Positions 29,477 to 38,849 of a DNA stretch of 64,000 bases are shown here, piece after piece (the first letter of the stretch is position 1; every line of letters begins with the position of its first letter). A model generated the notes under the pieces. That model made no database searches, was not told where the DNA came from, and saw only the letters and a list, made by a program, of their open reading frames with translations. Location of the stretch: the NCBI RefSeq assembly GCF_001590905.1, contig NZ_BCTT01000014.1:186001-250000 (forward strand). The letters are read 5' to 3'. Origin of the DNA: Serratia grimesii NBRC 13537 (lineage in GTDB: Bacteria > Pseudomonadota > Gammaproteobacteria > Enterobacterales > Enterobacteriaceae). Position numbers and translations under genes: made by a program.

Positions 29477-29574
29477 CAGTTTATGGGCGGACAGCGCACA
29501 GAACCCGGAACGTACACGTAGTATGCGAGGAGTTCGAGCACTGCCCAACCACCAAATGGCAAGTAAAATAGCCT
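29477..29574. repeat. Dispersed imperfect palindrome (family A), copy 1
   Basis: About 98 bases, roughly 75-80 percent identical by eye to 63684-63783. Shared strings are GGACAGCGCACAG, CGTACAC, GAGCACTGCCCAA and AAATGGCAAG. GGACAGCGCAC is an inverted partner of GAGCACTGCCC, so RNA from it can form a long hairpin. It fills the mtlD-mtlR gap and touches the mtlD stop codon. Confidence 0.75.
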
Positions 29575-30727
29575 ATTGATGCTGCATGGCGTTATACACA
29601 GCAACGGCTTGTTCTACAACCTCACTTTCCGCCGGCAGACCGGAAATTTGCGCCAGCGCTGCTTTTGGCCCCAATTTGGCCAACAGTTCTACCAGCTCTT
29701 TGGCCTGCGGATCCTGCTCACTGCGGTAACTCATGGCGGCAGCGATACCCTGGATCAGATTAGCGTGCGGCAGACCGTACTCCAGCGTGCCAAGCAACGG
29801 CTTAATCAGCCGATCACCGGCGCTCAATTTACGCAGCGGCTGACGGCCCACCCGTTCAACGTCGTCGTGCAGGTACGGGTTCTCAAAACGGCTGAGGATT
29901 TTGTCGATATAAGCGGCATGCTTGGCGGCGTCAAAACCGTAGCGCTTGATCAACACTGCACCGCTCTCCTCCATCGCGCCTTTCACCACGCGGCGGATCG
30001 CCGGGTCCAGAATGGCATCGCGGATGGTCAGCAGGCCAGCCTGTTGCCCAAGATAAGCGGTAATCGCATGGCCAGTATTGAGCGTGAACAATTTGCGCTC
30101 AACAAATGCCATCAGGTTATCTGTCAGTTCCATGCCGGCAATCGCCGGTGGCTGCCCCTTAAACTGGGTTTGATCAACAATCCACTCGCTGAAGGTCTCA
30201 ACAGTGACTTCCAGCGGATCGCTGCTGCCCGCTTCCGCTGGCGGTACAATGCGGTCAACCGCCGAATCAACGAAGCCAACATGCTGTTCAACCCACGCCT
30301 GATCGTCCTGCGGCAGAACATCGAACACATGCTGTTTTAACTGGCTGGTGCCCCGCACCATGTTCTCGCAGGCGATGATGTTCAGCGGTTGGCTGTTGCC
30401 CTGCTGATGACGTTTGGTCAGCCCTTTAGCGATAGTCCCGGCAATTTTAGCCAGAATTTGCGGCCCCACTGCGGTAGTCACAATATCCGCTTCGGCGATC
30501 AGCGCAACCGCCTCGTCACTGCCGCTGTTCACTGCACTGACATTGTTGACCTGTTCGACCCGGGCCTGTTCGCCGACCACGTGGACCTGATAGCTTTTGC
30601 GGCTGTTCAGCAGGTCCAGCACCGTCTGGTTAACGTCGGCAAAGGTCAGTTCGGCGTGCGCATCCGCCAACAACTTGCCGATAAAACCACGCCCTATATT
30701 TCCCGCACCGAAATGTAATGCTTTCAT
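29573..30727 (-). CDS. mtlD: Mannitol-1-phosphate 5-dehydrogenase
   Basis: MtlD oxidises mannitol 1-phosphate, made by MtlA, to fructose 6-phosphate with NAD+. The 384-residue protein (E. coli 382) begins with the NAD-binding fold [19 protein letters not shown]. The polyol-dehydrogenase catalytic region follows: [28 protein letters not shown] and, near residue 260, [20 protein letters not shown]. The ATG has AGGTAGGA upstream. It lies 61 bases after mtlA, with a hairpin in the gap, within the mtlA-mtlD-mtlR operon. Confidence 0.97.
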   Translation of the reverse strand: MKALHFGAGNIGRGFIGKLLADAHAELTFADVNQTVLDLLNSRKSYQVHVVGEQARVEQVNNVSAVNSGSDEAVALIAEADIVTTAVGPQILAKIAGTIAKGLTKRHQQGNSQPLNIIACENMVRGTSQLKQHVFDVLPQDDQAWVEQHVGFVDSAVDRIVPPAEAGSSDPLEVTVETFSEWIVDQTQFKGQPPAIAGMELTDNLMAFVERKLFTLNTGHAITAYLGQQAGLLTIRDAILDPAIRRVVKGAMEESGAVLIKRYGFDAAKHAAYIDKILSRFENPYLHDDVERVGRQPLRKLSAGDRLIKPLLGTLEYGLPHANLIQGIAAAMSYRSEQDPQAKELVELLAKLGPKAALAQISGLPAESEVVEQAVAVYNAMQHQ

Positions 30728-30750
30728 AGTCCTACCTTTCTAATGTCGAA

Positions 30751-30770
30751 GGGTGCAGCAAGCTGCACCC
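30751..30770 (-). repeat. Intercistronic hairpin between mtlA and mtlD
   Basis: GGGTGCAGC and GCTGCACCC form a near-perfect inverted repeat 18 bases after the mtlA stop. There is no T-run on the coding strand, so it more likely stabilises or processes the mtlA message than ends it. Confidence 0.5.
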
Positions 30771-30788
30771 CTTAAAATGATTCTGTTA

Positions 30789-32705
30789 TCAGGCTTTCTT
30801 GCCGCCCAGTAGATCCAGCACTTCCTGCACGCTGGTGGTATTTGCCAGCCGTTCGATGACGCCGTCGTCATCCAGTGCATTGGTCAGGCTGGTAATCACC
30901 TGGATGTGTTCGTTATTGCGTGCGGCGATGCCGATAACCAACCGCGCAACCTCATCCTCTTCATCACCGAAACGCACGCCCTGCGGGTATTGGCAGAACA
31001 CCACGCCGGTGCGCAGTACCCGGTCTTTGGCTTCGATGGTGCCGTGCGGTACGGCGATCGACTCGCCCAGGTAAGTAGAGGTGAGTTTTTCGCGTTCCAG
31101 CATCGCAGGGACGTATTCCGGCTCAACATAGCCGCCTTTGACCAACTGCTCACCGGCAAAGCGGATTGCCTGCTCTTTGTCGCTGGCGTGCAGGTTAAGG
31201 AACACGTTGTTCTCACTGAGTCTGAACAGGTTTTGCTCGGACGCTTCAAAGCTATCGTCCAGCGTGCTGATGACTTTCTGTTGGTTATCAGTGGTTTTGT
31301 TAGCGGCCACCAGCCGCTCAGTCAGATCGCTGTACAGCTTGCTGTCGAGGAAGTTGGTCAGCGAGATATGCTGTGCCTGTGGCGCATGACGCATCGCACG
31401 CTCAGTCAGATCACGGTGAGTAATCACCAGATCGACATCATCCGGCAGGCTATTGATGGCACTGTTGGTCACCGAAATGTTTTTCAACCCAGCGTCCGCC
31501 ACCTTCTTGCGCAGCACCCCAGCACCCATCGCACTGGACCCCATACCTGCATCGCAAGCGACGATGATTTTACGCACTGTCGTCAGGTCACCATCTACCG
31601 CTGCGTGAGCCGCTGTACCACCTTTGGACTGAGATTTCATTTCCTGCATACGGCGAGTCGCTTCTTCCAGATCATCCTCTTCTTTCACTTTTGAGGTTTT
31701 CAGCAGGAAGGCGGAGACCACGAAGGACACCGCGAAGGCTGCGCACACTGCCGCAATGTTGGCGAAGTAAGCACCTTTTGGTGTCATCGCCAGTACCGCC
31801 AGGATGGAACCCGGTGAGGCTGGGGACACCAGACCGCCGTTCAGCATGGTGAGGGTGAACACACCGGTCATACCGCCCAGGATCACCGCCAGCAGCAGGC
31901 GTGGATTCATCAGCACGTACGGGAAGTAGATTTCGTGGATACCGCCCAGGAAATGGATGATCGCCGCACCACCAGCAGACTGCTTGGCGCTACCACGGCC
32001 AAAGAACATGTAGGCCATCAGCACGCCCATACCCGGGCCTGGGTTGGCTTCAATCAGGAAGAAGACAGATTTGCCGGCCTCGGTCGCCTGCTGGATGCCC
32101 AGTGGCGAGAAGATGCCGTGGTTGATAGCGTTGTTCAGGAACAGGATTTTCGCTGGTTCGACGAAGATAGACGCCAGTGGCAGCAGGTTGTTCACCACCA
32201 TCACATGCACGCCTGCTGCCAATAGTTTCGACAGCACTTCGACCAGTGGGCCTATGCCCAGGAAGGCCAGAATCGCCAGCAGCATGCCGATAATGCCAGC
32301 AGAGAAGTTGTTCACCAGCATCTCAAAACCGCTTTTGATCTTACCGTCTACCCAGCGGTCAAAATGCTTTATCGCCCAGCCACCCAACGGACCCGCGATC
32401 ATCGCGCCGAGGAACATCGGCATGTCAGCCCCGACGATCACGCCCATGGTGGTGATCGCACCGACCACCCCACCGCGATCGCCCCCTACCAACCGGCCAC
32501 CGGTGAAACCGATAAGCAACGGCAGCAGATAGGTGATCATTGGGCCAACCAGCTTGGCTAAGGTTTCGTTAGGCAGCCAACCTGTAGGAATGAATAACGC
32601 AGTGATGATACCCCAGGCGATAAATGCGCCAATGTTGGGCATCACCATGTTGCTTAAGAAGCGGCCAAAGTTTTGAACTTTGACTTTGATGTCTGGTGAA
32701 AACAT
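30789..32705 (-). CDS. mtlA: PTS mannitol transporter subunit IICBA
   Basis: MtlA imports mannitol through the inner membrane and phosphorylates it. The 638-residue protein is the full IIC-IIB-IIA fusion. The membrane IIC domain (about 1-340) includes FVEPAKILFLNNAINHG and the substrate motif GGIHEIYFPYVLMNPR. IIB (about 380-470) has its phospho-Cys in IIVACDAGMGSSAMGAG. IIA (about 495-638) has its phospho-His in SIAVPHGTIEAKDR. The ATG at 32705 has GGGGTGTG upstream and matches the E. coli start; a 33-residue extension is rejected. Four CRP sites upstream indicate strong catabolite activation. MtlR is the expected repressor. Confidence 0.98.
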   Translation of the reverse strand: MFSPDIKVKVQNFGRFLSNMVMPNIGAFIAWGIITALFIPTGWLPNETLAKLVGPMITYLLPLLIGFTGGRLVGGDRGGVVGAITTMGVIVGADMPMFLGAMIAGPLGGWAIKHFDRWVDGKIKSGFEMLVNNFSAGIIGMLLAILAFLGIGPLVEVLSKLLAAGVHVMVVNNLLPLASIFVEPAKILFLNNAINHGIFSPLGIQQATEAGKSVFFLIEANPGPGMGVLMAYMFFGRGSAKQSAGGAAIIHFLGGIHEIYFPYVLMNPRLLLAVILGGMTGVFTLTMLNGGLVSPASPGSILAVLAMTPKGAYFANIAAVCAAFAVSFVVSAFLLKTSKVKEEDDLEEATRRMQEMKSQSKGGTAAHAAVDGDLTTVRKIIVACDAGMGSSAMGAGVLRKKVADAGLKNISVTNSAINSLPDDVDLVITHRDLTERAMRHAPQAQHISLTNFLDSKLYSDLTERLVAANKTTDNQQKVISTLDDSFEASEQNLFRLSENNVFLNLHASDKEQAIRFAGEQLVKGGYVEPEYVPAMLEREKLTSTYLGESIAVPHGTIEAKDRVLRTGVVFCQYPQGVRFGDEEDEVARLVIGIAARNNEHIQVITSLTNALDDDGVIERLANTTSVQEVLDLLGGKKA

Positions 32706-32837
32706 AAAACACACCCCTATTGTTACGCGCTGACAATAGAGCGCGTGATTATTGTTGTTACGATCCAGCCGTGTTGATGCTGTATGCGAAATGGACTCTA
32801 TCACGCTGTTTTTACCGCGCGAACTTCACGGATTTTT

Positions 32838-32853
32838 TGTGATCATAATCACA
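32838..32853. promoter_or_regulatory. CRP site 1 of mtlA
   Basis: TGTGA-TCATAA-TCACA is a perfect match to the CRP consensus halves, 133-148 bases upstream of the mtlA start codon. Confidence 0.85.
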
Positions 32854-32881
32854 CTAACAACCCCACCAATAGGCCATTTAT

Positions 32882-32897
32882 AGTGACTTTGATCACA
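32882..32897. promoter_or_regulatory. CRP site 2 of mtlA
   Basis: AGTGA-CTTTGA-TCACA has one mismatch to the consensus halves. Its centre is 44 bases from that of site 1. Confidence 0.75.
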
Positions 32898-32954
32898 TTT
32901 ATTCAGTGTAAAAAAACCACAAAAGAGACAAAACTCGCTTAAATCCAACAAAAA

Positions 32955-32970
32955 CGTGATTTAAATCACA
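32955..32970. promoter_or_regulatory. CRP site 3 of mtlA
   Basis: CGTGA-TTTAAA-TCACA has one mismatch to the consensus halves. Its centre is 73 bases from that of site 2. Confidence 0.75.
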
Positions 32971-32998
32971 TTTAATTGATGCGTGTTTGTTTTTAAAT

Positions 32999-33014
32999 TG
33001 TGATGCAAATCACA
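32999..33014. promoter_or_regulatory. CRP site 4 of mtlA
   Basis: TGTGA-TGCAAA-TCACA is a perfect match. Its centre is 44 bases from that of site 3, mirroring the spacing of sites 1 and 2. Confidence 0.85.
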
Positions 33015-33213
33015 ATTTATTTGTCGGTGATGACCGAATCCTGTTCTAAGGGCTTTCTTCCCTGTGAGCATTCATCCTGTCGGGAAATCGCTGTGCGATG
33101 AATGAAAGAAAACTACATGTCGAAAAAACGATGATTAATTGAAGTGTAGTACAGAAGCGTCGCACAAGAAGTGAGCAAGCTATTGGAAAGACTGGAAGGG
33201 GACGGTCGGAACA
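33015..33213. other. Gene-free remainder of the mtlA-yiaF gap
   Basis: Together with 32706-33014 this makes a 548-base gap between mtlA and yiaF. Besides the CRP sites and the yiaF terminator I see no coding signal; the longest reading is a 14-codon ORF at about 33098 with nothing to support it. An RNA comparable to the E. coli MtlS antisense RNA cannot be judged by eye. Confidence 0.6.
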
Positions 33214-33247
33214 GAAAGGCAGAAGCCAAACATCGGCTTCTGCCTTT
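33214..33247 (-). terminator. yiaF terminator
   Basis: GGCAGAAGCC and GGCTTCTGCC form a perfect 10-base-pair stem around AAACATC just after the yiaF stop. It is flanked by AAA and TTT, giving a T-run on the yiaF strand. Confidence 0.85.
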
Positions 33248-33253
33248 ACACTA

Positions 33254-33973
33254 TTACTGGGTCACGCTTGAGACGGTTTTCTGCGCATTCAGTAAATCCT
33301 GCTGCTTAGCCACCAGATTCGACATCATGGTGTTGTACTGCGTTGCCTGCTGGGAAGTACGGAACTGCACGCCGTTATTGTTGAAGCTCACCTGATTACC
33401 TTGGGTACGCAGGAAATCCCCGACCTGGACCAGATCCTGGACGAAACTGGCGGTGGTCGGGATAACTGGCATCAGCGCATTGGCCGGCCCGGTGACAATC
33501 TTGTCATAAGCCTGGTTATACACGGCTTTCAGATCGTCGGGTTGCTTCAGTGCTGCCCGTGCGGTATCCGCTTGTGACTTCGCCGACTGAATCTGCTGCC
33601 CCAGCAGGTTCAGCGCCCCAACGGACTGTTGCAGCGTATCACGTTTGCTCATGTAGTCCTGCGCGGTGCGGATCTGGTTAATCTGATCCAACGCCGGTGT
33701 CAGGCTGGCATCCAATGACTTGGACAATTGCTGGGAAAAACCGACCAAAATGGCGTAATCCCCGGCATAGTTACCGAATTTCTGTTTTTGATCTTCGCTC
33801 AGCGTCGGGATTTTCGCGCCGCTGCGCATCACCGTATTCTGTAAGTAATCAATAAACGCCTTGCGTTGTTCCGGCTCTTTATCGCCGCAAGCAGTCAGCT
33901 GCATGACCACCAACAATGCCAATACCGGGGCCAACCAACGCGCGAAACTCCTGCTCTGGATCCCTACCGCCAT
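33254..33973 (-). CDS. yiaF: DUF3053 lipoprotein YiaF
   Basis: This 239-residue predicted lipoprotein has a signal ending in the lipobox LTACGDKEPEQRKAFI (Cys near residue 29). The body is mostly helical and shares QRKAFIDYLQNTVMRSGAKIP, DYAILVGFSQQL and VGDFLRTQGNQVSFNNNG with E. coli YiaF. No function is established for the family. The ATG follows AGGAG. In E. coli it sits next to ghrB; here it lies between mtlA and glyS and has its own terminator. Confidence 0.9.
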   Translation of the reverse strand: MAVGIQSRSFARWLAPVLALLVVMQLTACGDKEPEQRKAFIDYLQNTVMRSGAKIPTLSEDQKQKFGNYAGDYAILVGFSQQLSKSLDASLTPALDQINQIRTAQDYMSKRDTLQQSVGALNLLGQQIQSAKSQADTARAALKQPDDLKAVYNQAYDKIVTGPANALMPVIPTTASFVQDLVQVGDFLRTQGNQVSFNNNGVQFRTSQQATQYNTMMSNLVAKQQDLLNAQKTVSSVTQ

Positions 33974-34204
33974 GTGACATAACTCCTGTTATAAACCTGC
34001 TTTTTCATCGGACTCCGTCCCTTTTGCTGCACTCCTTGCGCCTATAAGAATAGATCAACTGAGTGCGATCCGATACGCGATTCACCGTTCAGGGGCTATT
34101 CTTTGGCAATAGAGGGTAACAGCAGCGATTGAAACCAAGCCTTTCCCCACTTCGACGAACTATTAGCAGTACCGAAGGAGAAAACGGAGGGCGTGCCGAC
34201 CGCA

Positions 34205-34232
34205 ATAAAAAAGGCGCCCTAAGGCGCCTTTT
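34205..34232 (-). terminator. glyS terminator
   Basis: GGCGCC-TTAG-GGCGCC followed by six Ts on the minus strand, 14 bases after glyS. A clear rho-independent terminator for the glyQS operon. Confidence 0.9.
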
Positions 34233-34246
34233 CACAACAGAACGGT

Positions 34247-36316
34247 TTACTGCAGTACGGAAATATCCGCCACCTGCAGGAACAACTCACGCAGCTTGCT
34301 CAGCAACGTCAGACGGTTCACACGCACCGCTTCGTCTTCTGCCATCACCATCACGTTATCGAAGAAGGCATCAACCGGCTCACGCAGATCGGCCAGCTCT
34401 ACCAACGCATCTTGATAGTTGCCTGCAGCGAAATACGGCTCCAGCTTATCGCGCAACACCACCAGATGGGTTGCCAGTTGGATTTCAGCCGCTTCTTTCA
34501 ATACCGAGGCGTGTACGCGGTCATTCAGCGTATCAGTCGACTTAGCCAGGATGTTAGAAACACGTTTGTTAGCCGCAGCCAGCGCTGCCGCGGCTTCCAA
34601 CGTACGGAAGTGCGTCACCGCTTTCACACGTGCATCAAAGTCAGCCGGTTTGGTCGGACGACGAGCCAACACCGCCTGGATGGTGTCGACCGCATGGCCT
34701 TCTTCCTGGTACCAAGCGCGGAAACGACCCAGCATGAACTCAACAACTTCGTCGACAACCTTGGTGTTGGTCAGCTTGCTGCCGTACAGGCGCACAGCCT
34801 CTTCGGTCAGCGTCTGCAGATCCAGCGACAGATTCTTCTCAACGATAATACGCAGCACACCCAATGCGGCACGACGCAGCGCAAACGGGTCTTTATCACC
34901 TTTCGGATGTTGCCCAATACCGAAAATACCGGCCAGGGTGTCCATCTTATCGGCGATCGCCAGCGAACAAGCCACCAGCGATTCCGGCAGTGCATCACCG
35001 GCAAAGCGCGGCTGGTACTGCTCGTTCAGCGCAACGGCAACGTCTTCCGCTTCGCCGTCATGGCGCGCGTAGTGCATACCCATCACGCCCTGGGTATCGG
35101 TGAATTCGAAGACCATGTTGGTCATCAAATCACACTTCGACAGCAGGCCCGCGCGGGTAGCGTGGTTGACGTCAGCACCAATCTGGCCGGCAACCCAGCC
35201 CGCCAACGCCTGAATACGGTCAGTCTTGTCACGCAGGGTCCCCAGTTGCTGTTGGAACAGCACGGTTTCCAGACGCGGCAGATTGTCTTCCAGACGTTTT
35301 TTGCGGTCGGTGTTGAAGAAGAATTCGGCATCGGCCAAACGCGGACGCACAACCTTCTCGTTACCGGAGATGATTTGCTGCGGATCTTTGGATTCGATAT
35401 TGGCCACGAAGATAAAGTTCGGCATCAGTTTGCCCGCGGCGTCATACACCGGGAAATACTTCTGATCGCCCTTCATGGTGTACACCAGCGCTTCTGCCGG
35501 TACCGCCAGGAATTTCTCTTCGAATTTGGCAGTCAGCACCACCGGCCATTCCACCAACGAGGCCACTTCTTCCAGCAGGCTTTCGCTCAGATCGGCTTTA
35601 CCACCAATTTTCGCCGCCGCCAGTTCAGCGTCACGCTTGATCAGCGCTTTGCGCGTGTCGTAATCGGCGATAACCTTGCCACGCTCCTGCAGGATCTGCG
35701 GGTATTGATCGGCGTTGTCGATAGTGAATTCAGCTTCACCCATGAAGCGATGACCACGAATCGTGCGAGCAGAATCAATGCCCAGCACGGTACCTGGTAT
35801 CAGTTCTGCACCCAGCAGCATCGTCACGGTGTGCACTGGACGCACGAACTGCACGTCGGAATCACCCCAGCGCATCAGTTTCGGGATAGGTAGCTTGGCC
35901 AGCGAAGTGCTAACCATGCCCGCCAGCAGCGCTTGTGCGGACTGGCCTTTAACATGGGCGCGATACAGCAACCATTCACCTTTGTCGGTCGCCAGGCGCT
36001 CGGCCTGATCGACGGTGATGCCACAACCGCGTGCCCAACCTTCGGCTGCTTTGCTTGGTTTGCCTTCAGCGTCAAACGCCTGAGCAATCGCCGGACCGCG
36101 TTTTTCGACTTCGCGATCGGCCTGTGCAGCGCTCAAATTAGCCACTTTCAACGCCAGACGGCGCGGAGCGGCAAACCAGCTCACTTCGCCGTGCTCGAGA
36201 TTGGCGTTATCGAGCTCGGCGGTAAAATTCGCGGCAAAAGCTTCTGCCAGTGAACGAAGAGCCTTCGGCGGCAGCTCTTCCGTGCCGATTTCCACCAGGA
36301 AAGTCTGTTGAGTCAT
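34247..36316 (-). CDS. glyS: Glycine--tRNA ligase beta subunit
   Basis: GlyS is the tRNA-binding subunit of the bacterial alpha2beta2 glycyl-tRNA synthetase. The 689 residues equal the E. coli length. Features include the N-terminal [19 protein letters not shown], the HD-like segment ([20 protein letters not shown]), and [17 protein letters not shown]. The C-terminal anticodon-binding part ends [19 protein letters not shown]. It begins 9 bases after glyQ in a two-gene operon and ends at a strong terminator. Confidence 0.98.
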   Translation of the reverse strand: MTQQTFLVEIGTEELPPKALRSLAEAFAANFTAELDNANLEHGEVSWFAAPRRLALKVANLSAAQADREVEKRGPAIAQAFDAEGKPSKAAEGWARGCGITVDQAERLATDKGEWLLYRAHVKGQSAQALLAGMVSTSLAKLPIPKLMRWGDSDVQFVRPVHTVTMLLGAELIPGTVLGIDSARTIRGHRFMGEAEFTIDNADQYPQILQERGKVIADYDTRKALIKRDAELAAAKIGGKADLSESLLEEVASLVEWPVVLTAKFEEKFLAVPAEALVYTMKGDQKYFPVYDAAGKLMPNFIFVANIESKDPQQIISGNEKVVRPRLADAEFFFNTDRKKRLEDNLPRLETVLFQQQLGTLRDKTDRIQALAGWVAGQIGADVNHATRAGLLSKCDLMTNMVFEFTDTQGVMGMHYARHDGEAEDVAVALNEQYQPRFAGDALPESLVACSLAIADKMDTLAGIFGIGQHPKGDKDPFALRRAALGVLRIIVEKNLSLDLQTLTEEAVRLYGSKLTNTKVVDEVVEFMLGRFRAWYQEEGHAVDTIQAVLARRPTKPADFDARVKAVTHFRTLEAAAALAAANKRVSNILAKSTDTLNDRVHASVLKEAAEIQLATHLVVLRDKLEPYFAAGNYQDALVELADLREPVDAFFDNVMVMAEDEAVRVNRLTLLSKLRELFLQVADISVLQ

Positions 36317-36325
36317 GGCTGCCTC

Positions 36326-37240
36326 TTAGTTCTTGTTCTTTTTGCACATTGGGAAGCCCAGCGCTTCGCGGGAAGCGTAGTAGGCCTCAGCAACGGCTTT
36401 GGTCAGCGTGCGGATACGCAGAATATAACGCTGACGCTCAGTCACTGAGATCGCCTTGCGCGCATCCAACAGGTTGAAAGTGTGACCAGCCTTCAGAATA
36501 CGTTCGTAAGCCGGCAACGGCAGTGGTTTTTCCAGCGCCAGTAGCGACTGGGCTTCTTTCTCGTACTGCTCAAAGCAGGAGAACAGGAAGTCCACGTCGG
36601 CGTATTCGAAGTTGTAGGTAGACTGCTCCACTTCGTTCTGATGGAACACGTCGCCATAGGTGGTGACACCCAACGGACCGTCGCTCCACACCAGATCGTA
36701 GACGCTGTCCACGCCCTGGATGTACATCGCCAGACGTTCCAGGCCGTAAGTGATCTCGCCGGTGACGGGCTTGCACTCCATGCCGCCGACCTGCTGGAAG
36801 TAAGTGAACTGCGTCACTTCCATGCCGTTCAGCCACACTTCCCAACCCAGCCCCCAGGCGCCAAGCGTCGGGTTTTCCCAGTTGTCTTCAACGAAGCGGA
36901 TGTCGTGAATGGTCGGATCCAGACCCAGCTCTTTCAACGAGCCCAGGTACAGTTCCTGAATGTTGTCCGGCGATGGCTTAATCACCACCTGGAACTGGTA
37001 ATAGTGTTGCAGGCGGTTCGGGTTTTCACCGTAGCGGCCGTCGGTCGGACGGCGGGACGGCTGCACATAGGCGGTGGCCATCGGCTCCGGCCCCAGTGCG
37101 CGCAGGCACGTCATCGGGTGTGAGGTACCCGCGCCAACTTCCATGTCCAGTGGTTGAACAATGGTGCAGCCTTGGCGCGCCCAATAGTCCTGCAGTGTCA
37201 GGATCAGGCCCTGAAAGGTCTTGGTATCAAACTTTTGCAT
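36326..37240 (-). CDS. glyQ: Glycine--tRNA ligase alpha subunit
   Basis: GlyQ holds the class II aminoacylation site that activates glycine. The 304-residue protein (E. coli 303) shows [17 protein letters not shown], the class II motif 2 region [22 protein letters not shown], and [13 protein letters not shown]. The start at 37240 is set by homology ([16 protein letters not shown]); the frame stays open for 81 more codons upstream, without similarity. glyS follows in the same operon. Confidence 0.97.
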   Translation of the reverse strand: MQKFDTKTFQGLILTLQDYWARQGCTIVQPLDMEVGAGTSHPMTCLRALGPEPMATAYVQPSRRPTDGRYGENPNRLQHYYQFQVVIKPSPDNIQELYLGSLKELGLDPTIHDIRFVEDNWENPTLGAWGLGWEVWLNGMEVTQFTYFQQVGGMECKPVTGEITYGLERLAMYIQGVDSVYDLVWSDGPLGVTTYGDVFHQNEVEQSTYNFEYADVDFLFSCFEQYEKEAQSLLALEKPLPLPAYERILKAGHTFNLLDARKAISVTERQRYILRIRTLTKAVAEAYYASREALGFPMCKKNKN

Positions 37241-37501
37241 GTTGAATTCGCACGCGATACAAGTGGATTTAAATGGGATGCGCCAGTATACCCGTTGACC
37301 GTAAGATATACAGCCTGAATCCAGTAACAAGTGCGAATCATCAAAGAAGCGCGCTCTTTTCACGCACTGAAATGGGGCAAATGCGCTCACACAGCGCCTG
37401 TTAATGCCCGACAGACCGTTATCCCCCCTTCTCCCAGTAGCCACAGAGGCTGGCATCAACCTTGCTAGTGTCCTGATATCCACATTTCAGGAGGTTCGCT
37501 G

Positions 37502-38845
37502 ATGACTAACGCCTTAACCGACAGCCGCTATCGCTACCGTATTTTCGCCATGGTGTTCTTTATTGCGCTGATCAACTACGTCGATCGCGGCGCCCTGTCC
37601 TTTGCTGCCAATGATATCTCCCATGAATTCAACTTCAATAAAGCGCAACTGGGTGCCGTGCTGGGATATTTCGGGTTCGGCTATTTGTTTGGCTCATTGT
37701 GTGGGGGTTTTCTGGCCGATCGCATTGGCACCAAAAAAGTCTGGCTGATCGCCGGAGCCCTGTGGTCGCTGCTGGAGATCGCTACTGCCTGGGCTGGCGA
37801 ATTGGGAGTGGCGCTGTTCGGGGGTTCGGCAATCATGGGTTTCGCCGCACTGCGTATCATGTTCGGCTTTGCCGAAGGCCCGGCCTATGCACTGATGAAC
37901 AAAACCATCGCTAACTGGGCTCCACGCAAAGAACGGGGATTTTCTCTGGGCATCGGCCTACTGAGTACGCAAGTGGGTTCACTGCTGACAGCACCGCTAG
38001 CGGTGGGACTGCTGCTGCTAACCGATGACTGGCGCAGCATGTTTATTCTGCTGGGCCTGTTCTCGTTAATCGCCATTTTGCTGTTCGCCCGTTTCTTCGC
38101 CGACACGCCGCAGGAGCATCCTGAAGTTAACGCCGCCGAACTGGCGGCTATCCGTGCCGATCAGGAGGCCGATGACAATCAACCGCGTCTGCCATGGTGG
38201 GTTTTCTTTACCAACCGTACGCTGGTGTTTAACGCCCTGGGCTACTTCTCTTTCCTCTACGTCACCTTTGTGCTGGTCACTTGGGGGCCCAAATACCTTC
38301 AGGATACCTTTAACTACGATCTGCACTCTCTGTGGTATGTGGCAATGATTCCGTGGAGTGGTGCGTGTTTCACCGTGCTGCTCGGTGGTCGTATCGCCGA
38401 TGCATTACTACGTCGCTTTGGTAACCTGCGGCTGGCGCGCAATCTGTTTGCTGCGATAACACTGCTGTTAACCGCCACCTGCTTCCTGCTCATCCCTTTT
38501 ATGAGCACGCCAACCGAAATCATCCTGTTGATGACTTTAGGCAATGCGCTGAATGCACTGGTGAATAACGTGTATTGGTCGGTGGTGATCGACGTTACGC
38601 CAAAGGCTTCAGTAGGGGCTTACAGCGGCATGACGCTGGCGATTGCCAATATTGCCTCGATCACCGCGCCTATGTTGAGCGGTTGGTTGGCGCAACACCA
38701 CGGCTATGGCGCGATGTTCTTCGCCACTGCCGTGGTGTCTTTTTGCAGCATGCTGTGCATGACGCTACTGCAGCCAGAAAGAAAGATAGGGGCCGACAGC
38801 ACGCAACCAAACCATGGCAGCACGCAGCAACCCGCCAGATTATAA
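37502..38845 (+). CDS. MFS transporter, anion:cation symporter family
   Basis: This 447-residue twelve-helix carrier begins FFIALINYVDRGALSFAA, the signature of the ACS group that includes hexuronate, glucarate and galactonate transporters. It also has GGFLADRIGTKKVWL (motif A-like) and RIMFGFAEGPAYALMNKTIANW. Substrates of relatives are organic anions, often sugar acids. The ATG has AGGAGG upstream. It converges on the autotransporter esterase gene with only 4 bases between stops. No enzyme partner sits on its strand, so the substrate is open. Confidence 0.88.
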   Translation: MTNALTDSRYRYRIFAMVFFIALINYVDRGALSFAANDISHEFNFNKAQLGAVLGYFGFGYLFGSLCGGFLADRIGTKKVWLIAGALWSLLEIATAWAGELGVALFGGSAIMGFAALRIMFGFAEGPAYALMNKTIANWAPRKERGFSLGIGLLSTQVGSLLTAPLAVGLLLLTDDWRSMFILLGLFSLIAILLFARFFADTPQEHPEVNAAELAAIRADQEADDNQPRLPWWVFFTNRTLVFNALGYFSFLYVTFVLVTWGPKYLQDTFNYDLHSLWYVAMIPWSGACFTVLLGGRIADALLRRFGNLRLARNLFAAITLLLTATCFLLIPFMSTPTEIILLMTLGNALNALVNNVYWSVVIDVTPKASVGAYSGMTLAIANIASITAPMLSGWLAQHHGYGAMFFATAVVSFCSMLCMTLLQPERKIGADSTQPNHGSTQQPARL

Positions 38846-38849
38846 CAAC

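Noticed and set aside
29444-29548. N-terminal extension of MtlR by 35 residues
   Set aside because: The extension is encoded by a dispersed repeat and lacks similarity to MtlR.
33171-33395. 74-codon ORF spanning the yiaF terminator
   Set aside because: It crosses the terminator and the 3' end of yiaF and has no supporting signal.
34412-35893. 493-codon plus-strand ORF opposite glyS
   Set aside because: It is a shadow of glyS in another frame; its composition (many His, Gln and Arg) is typical of antisense readings.
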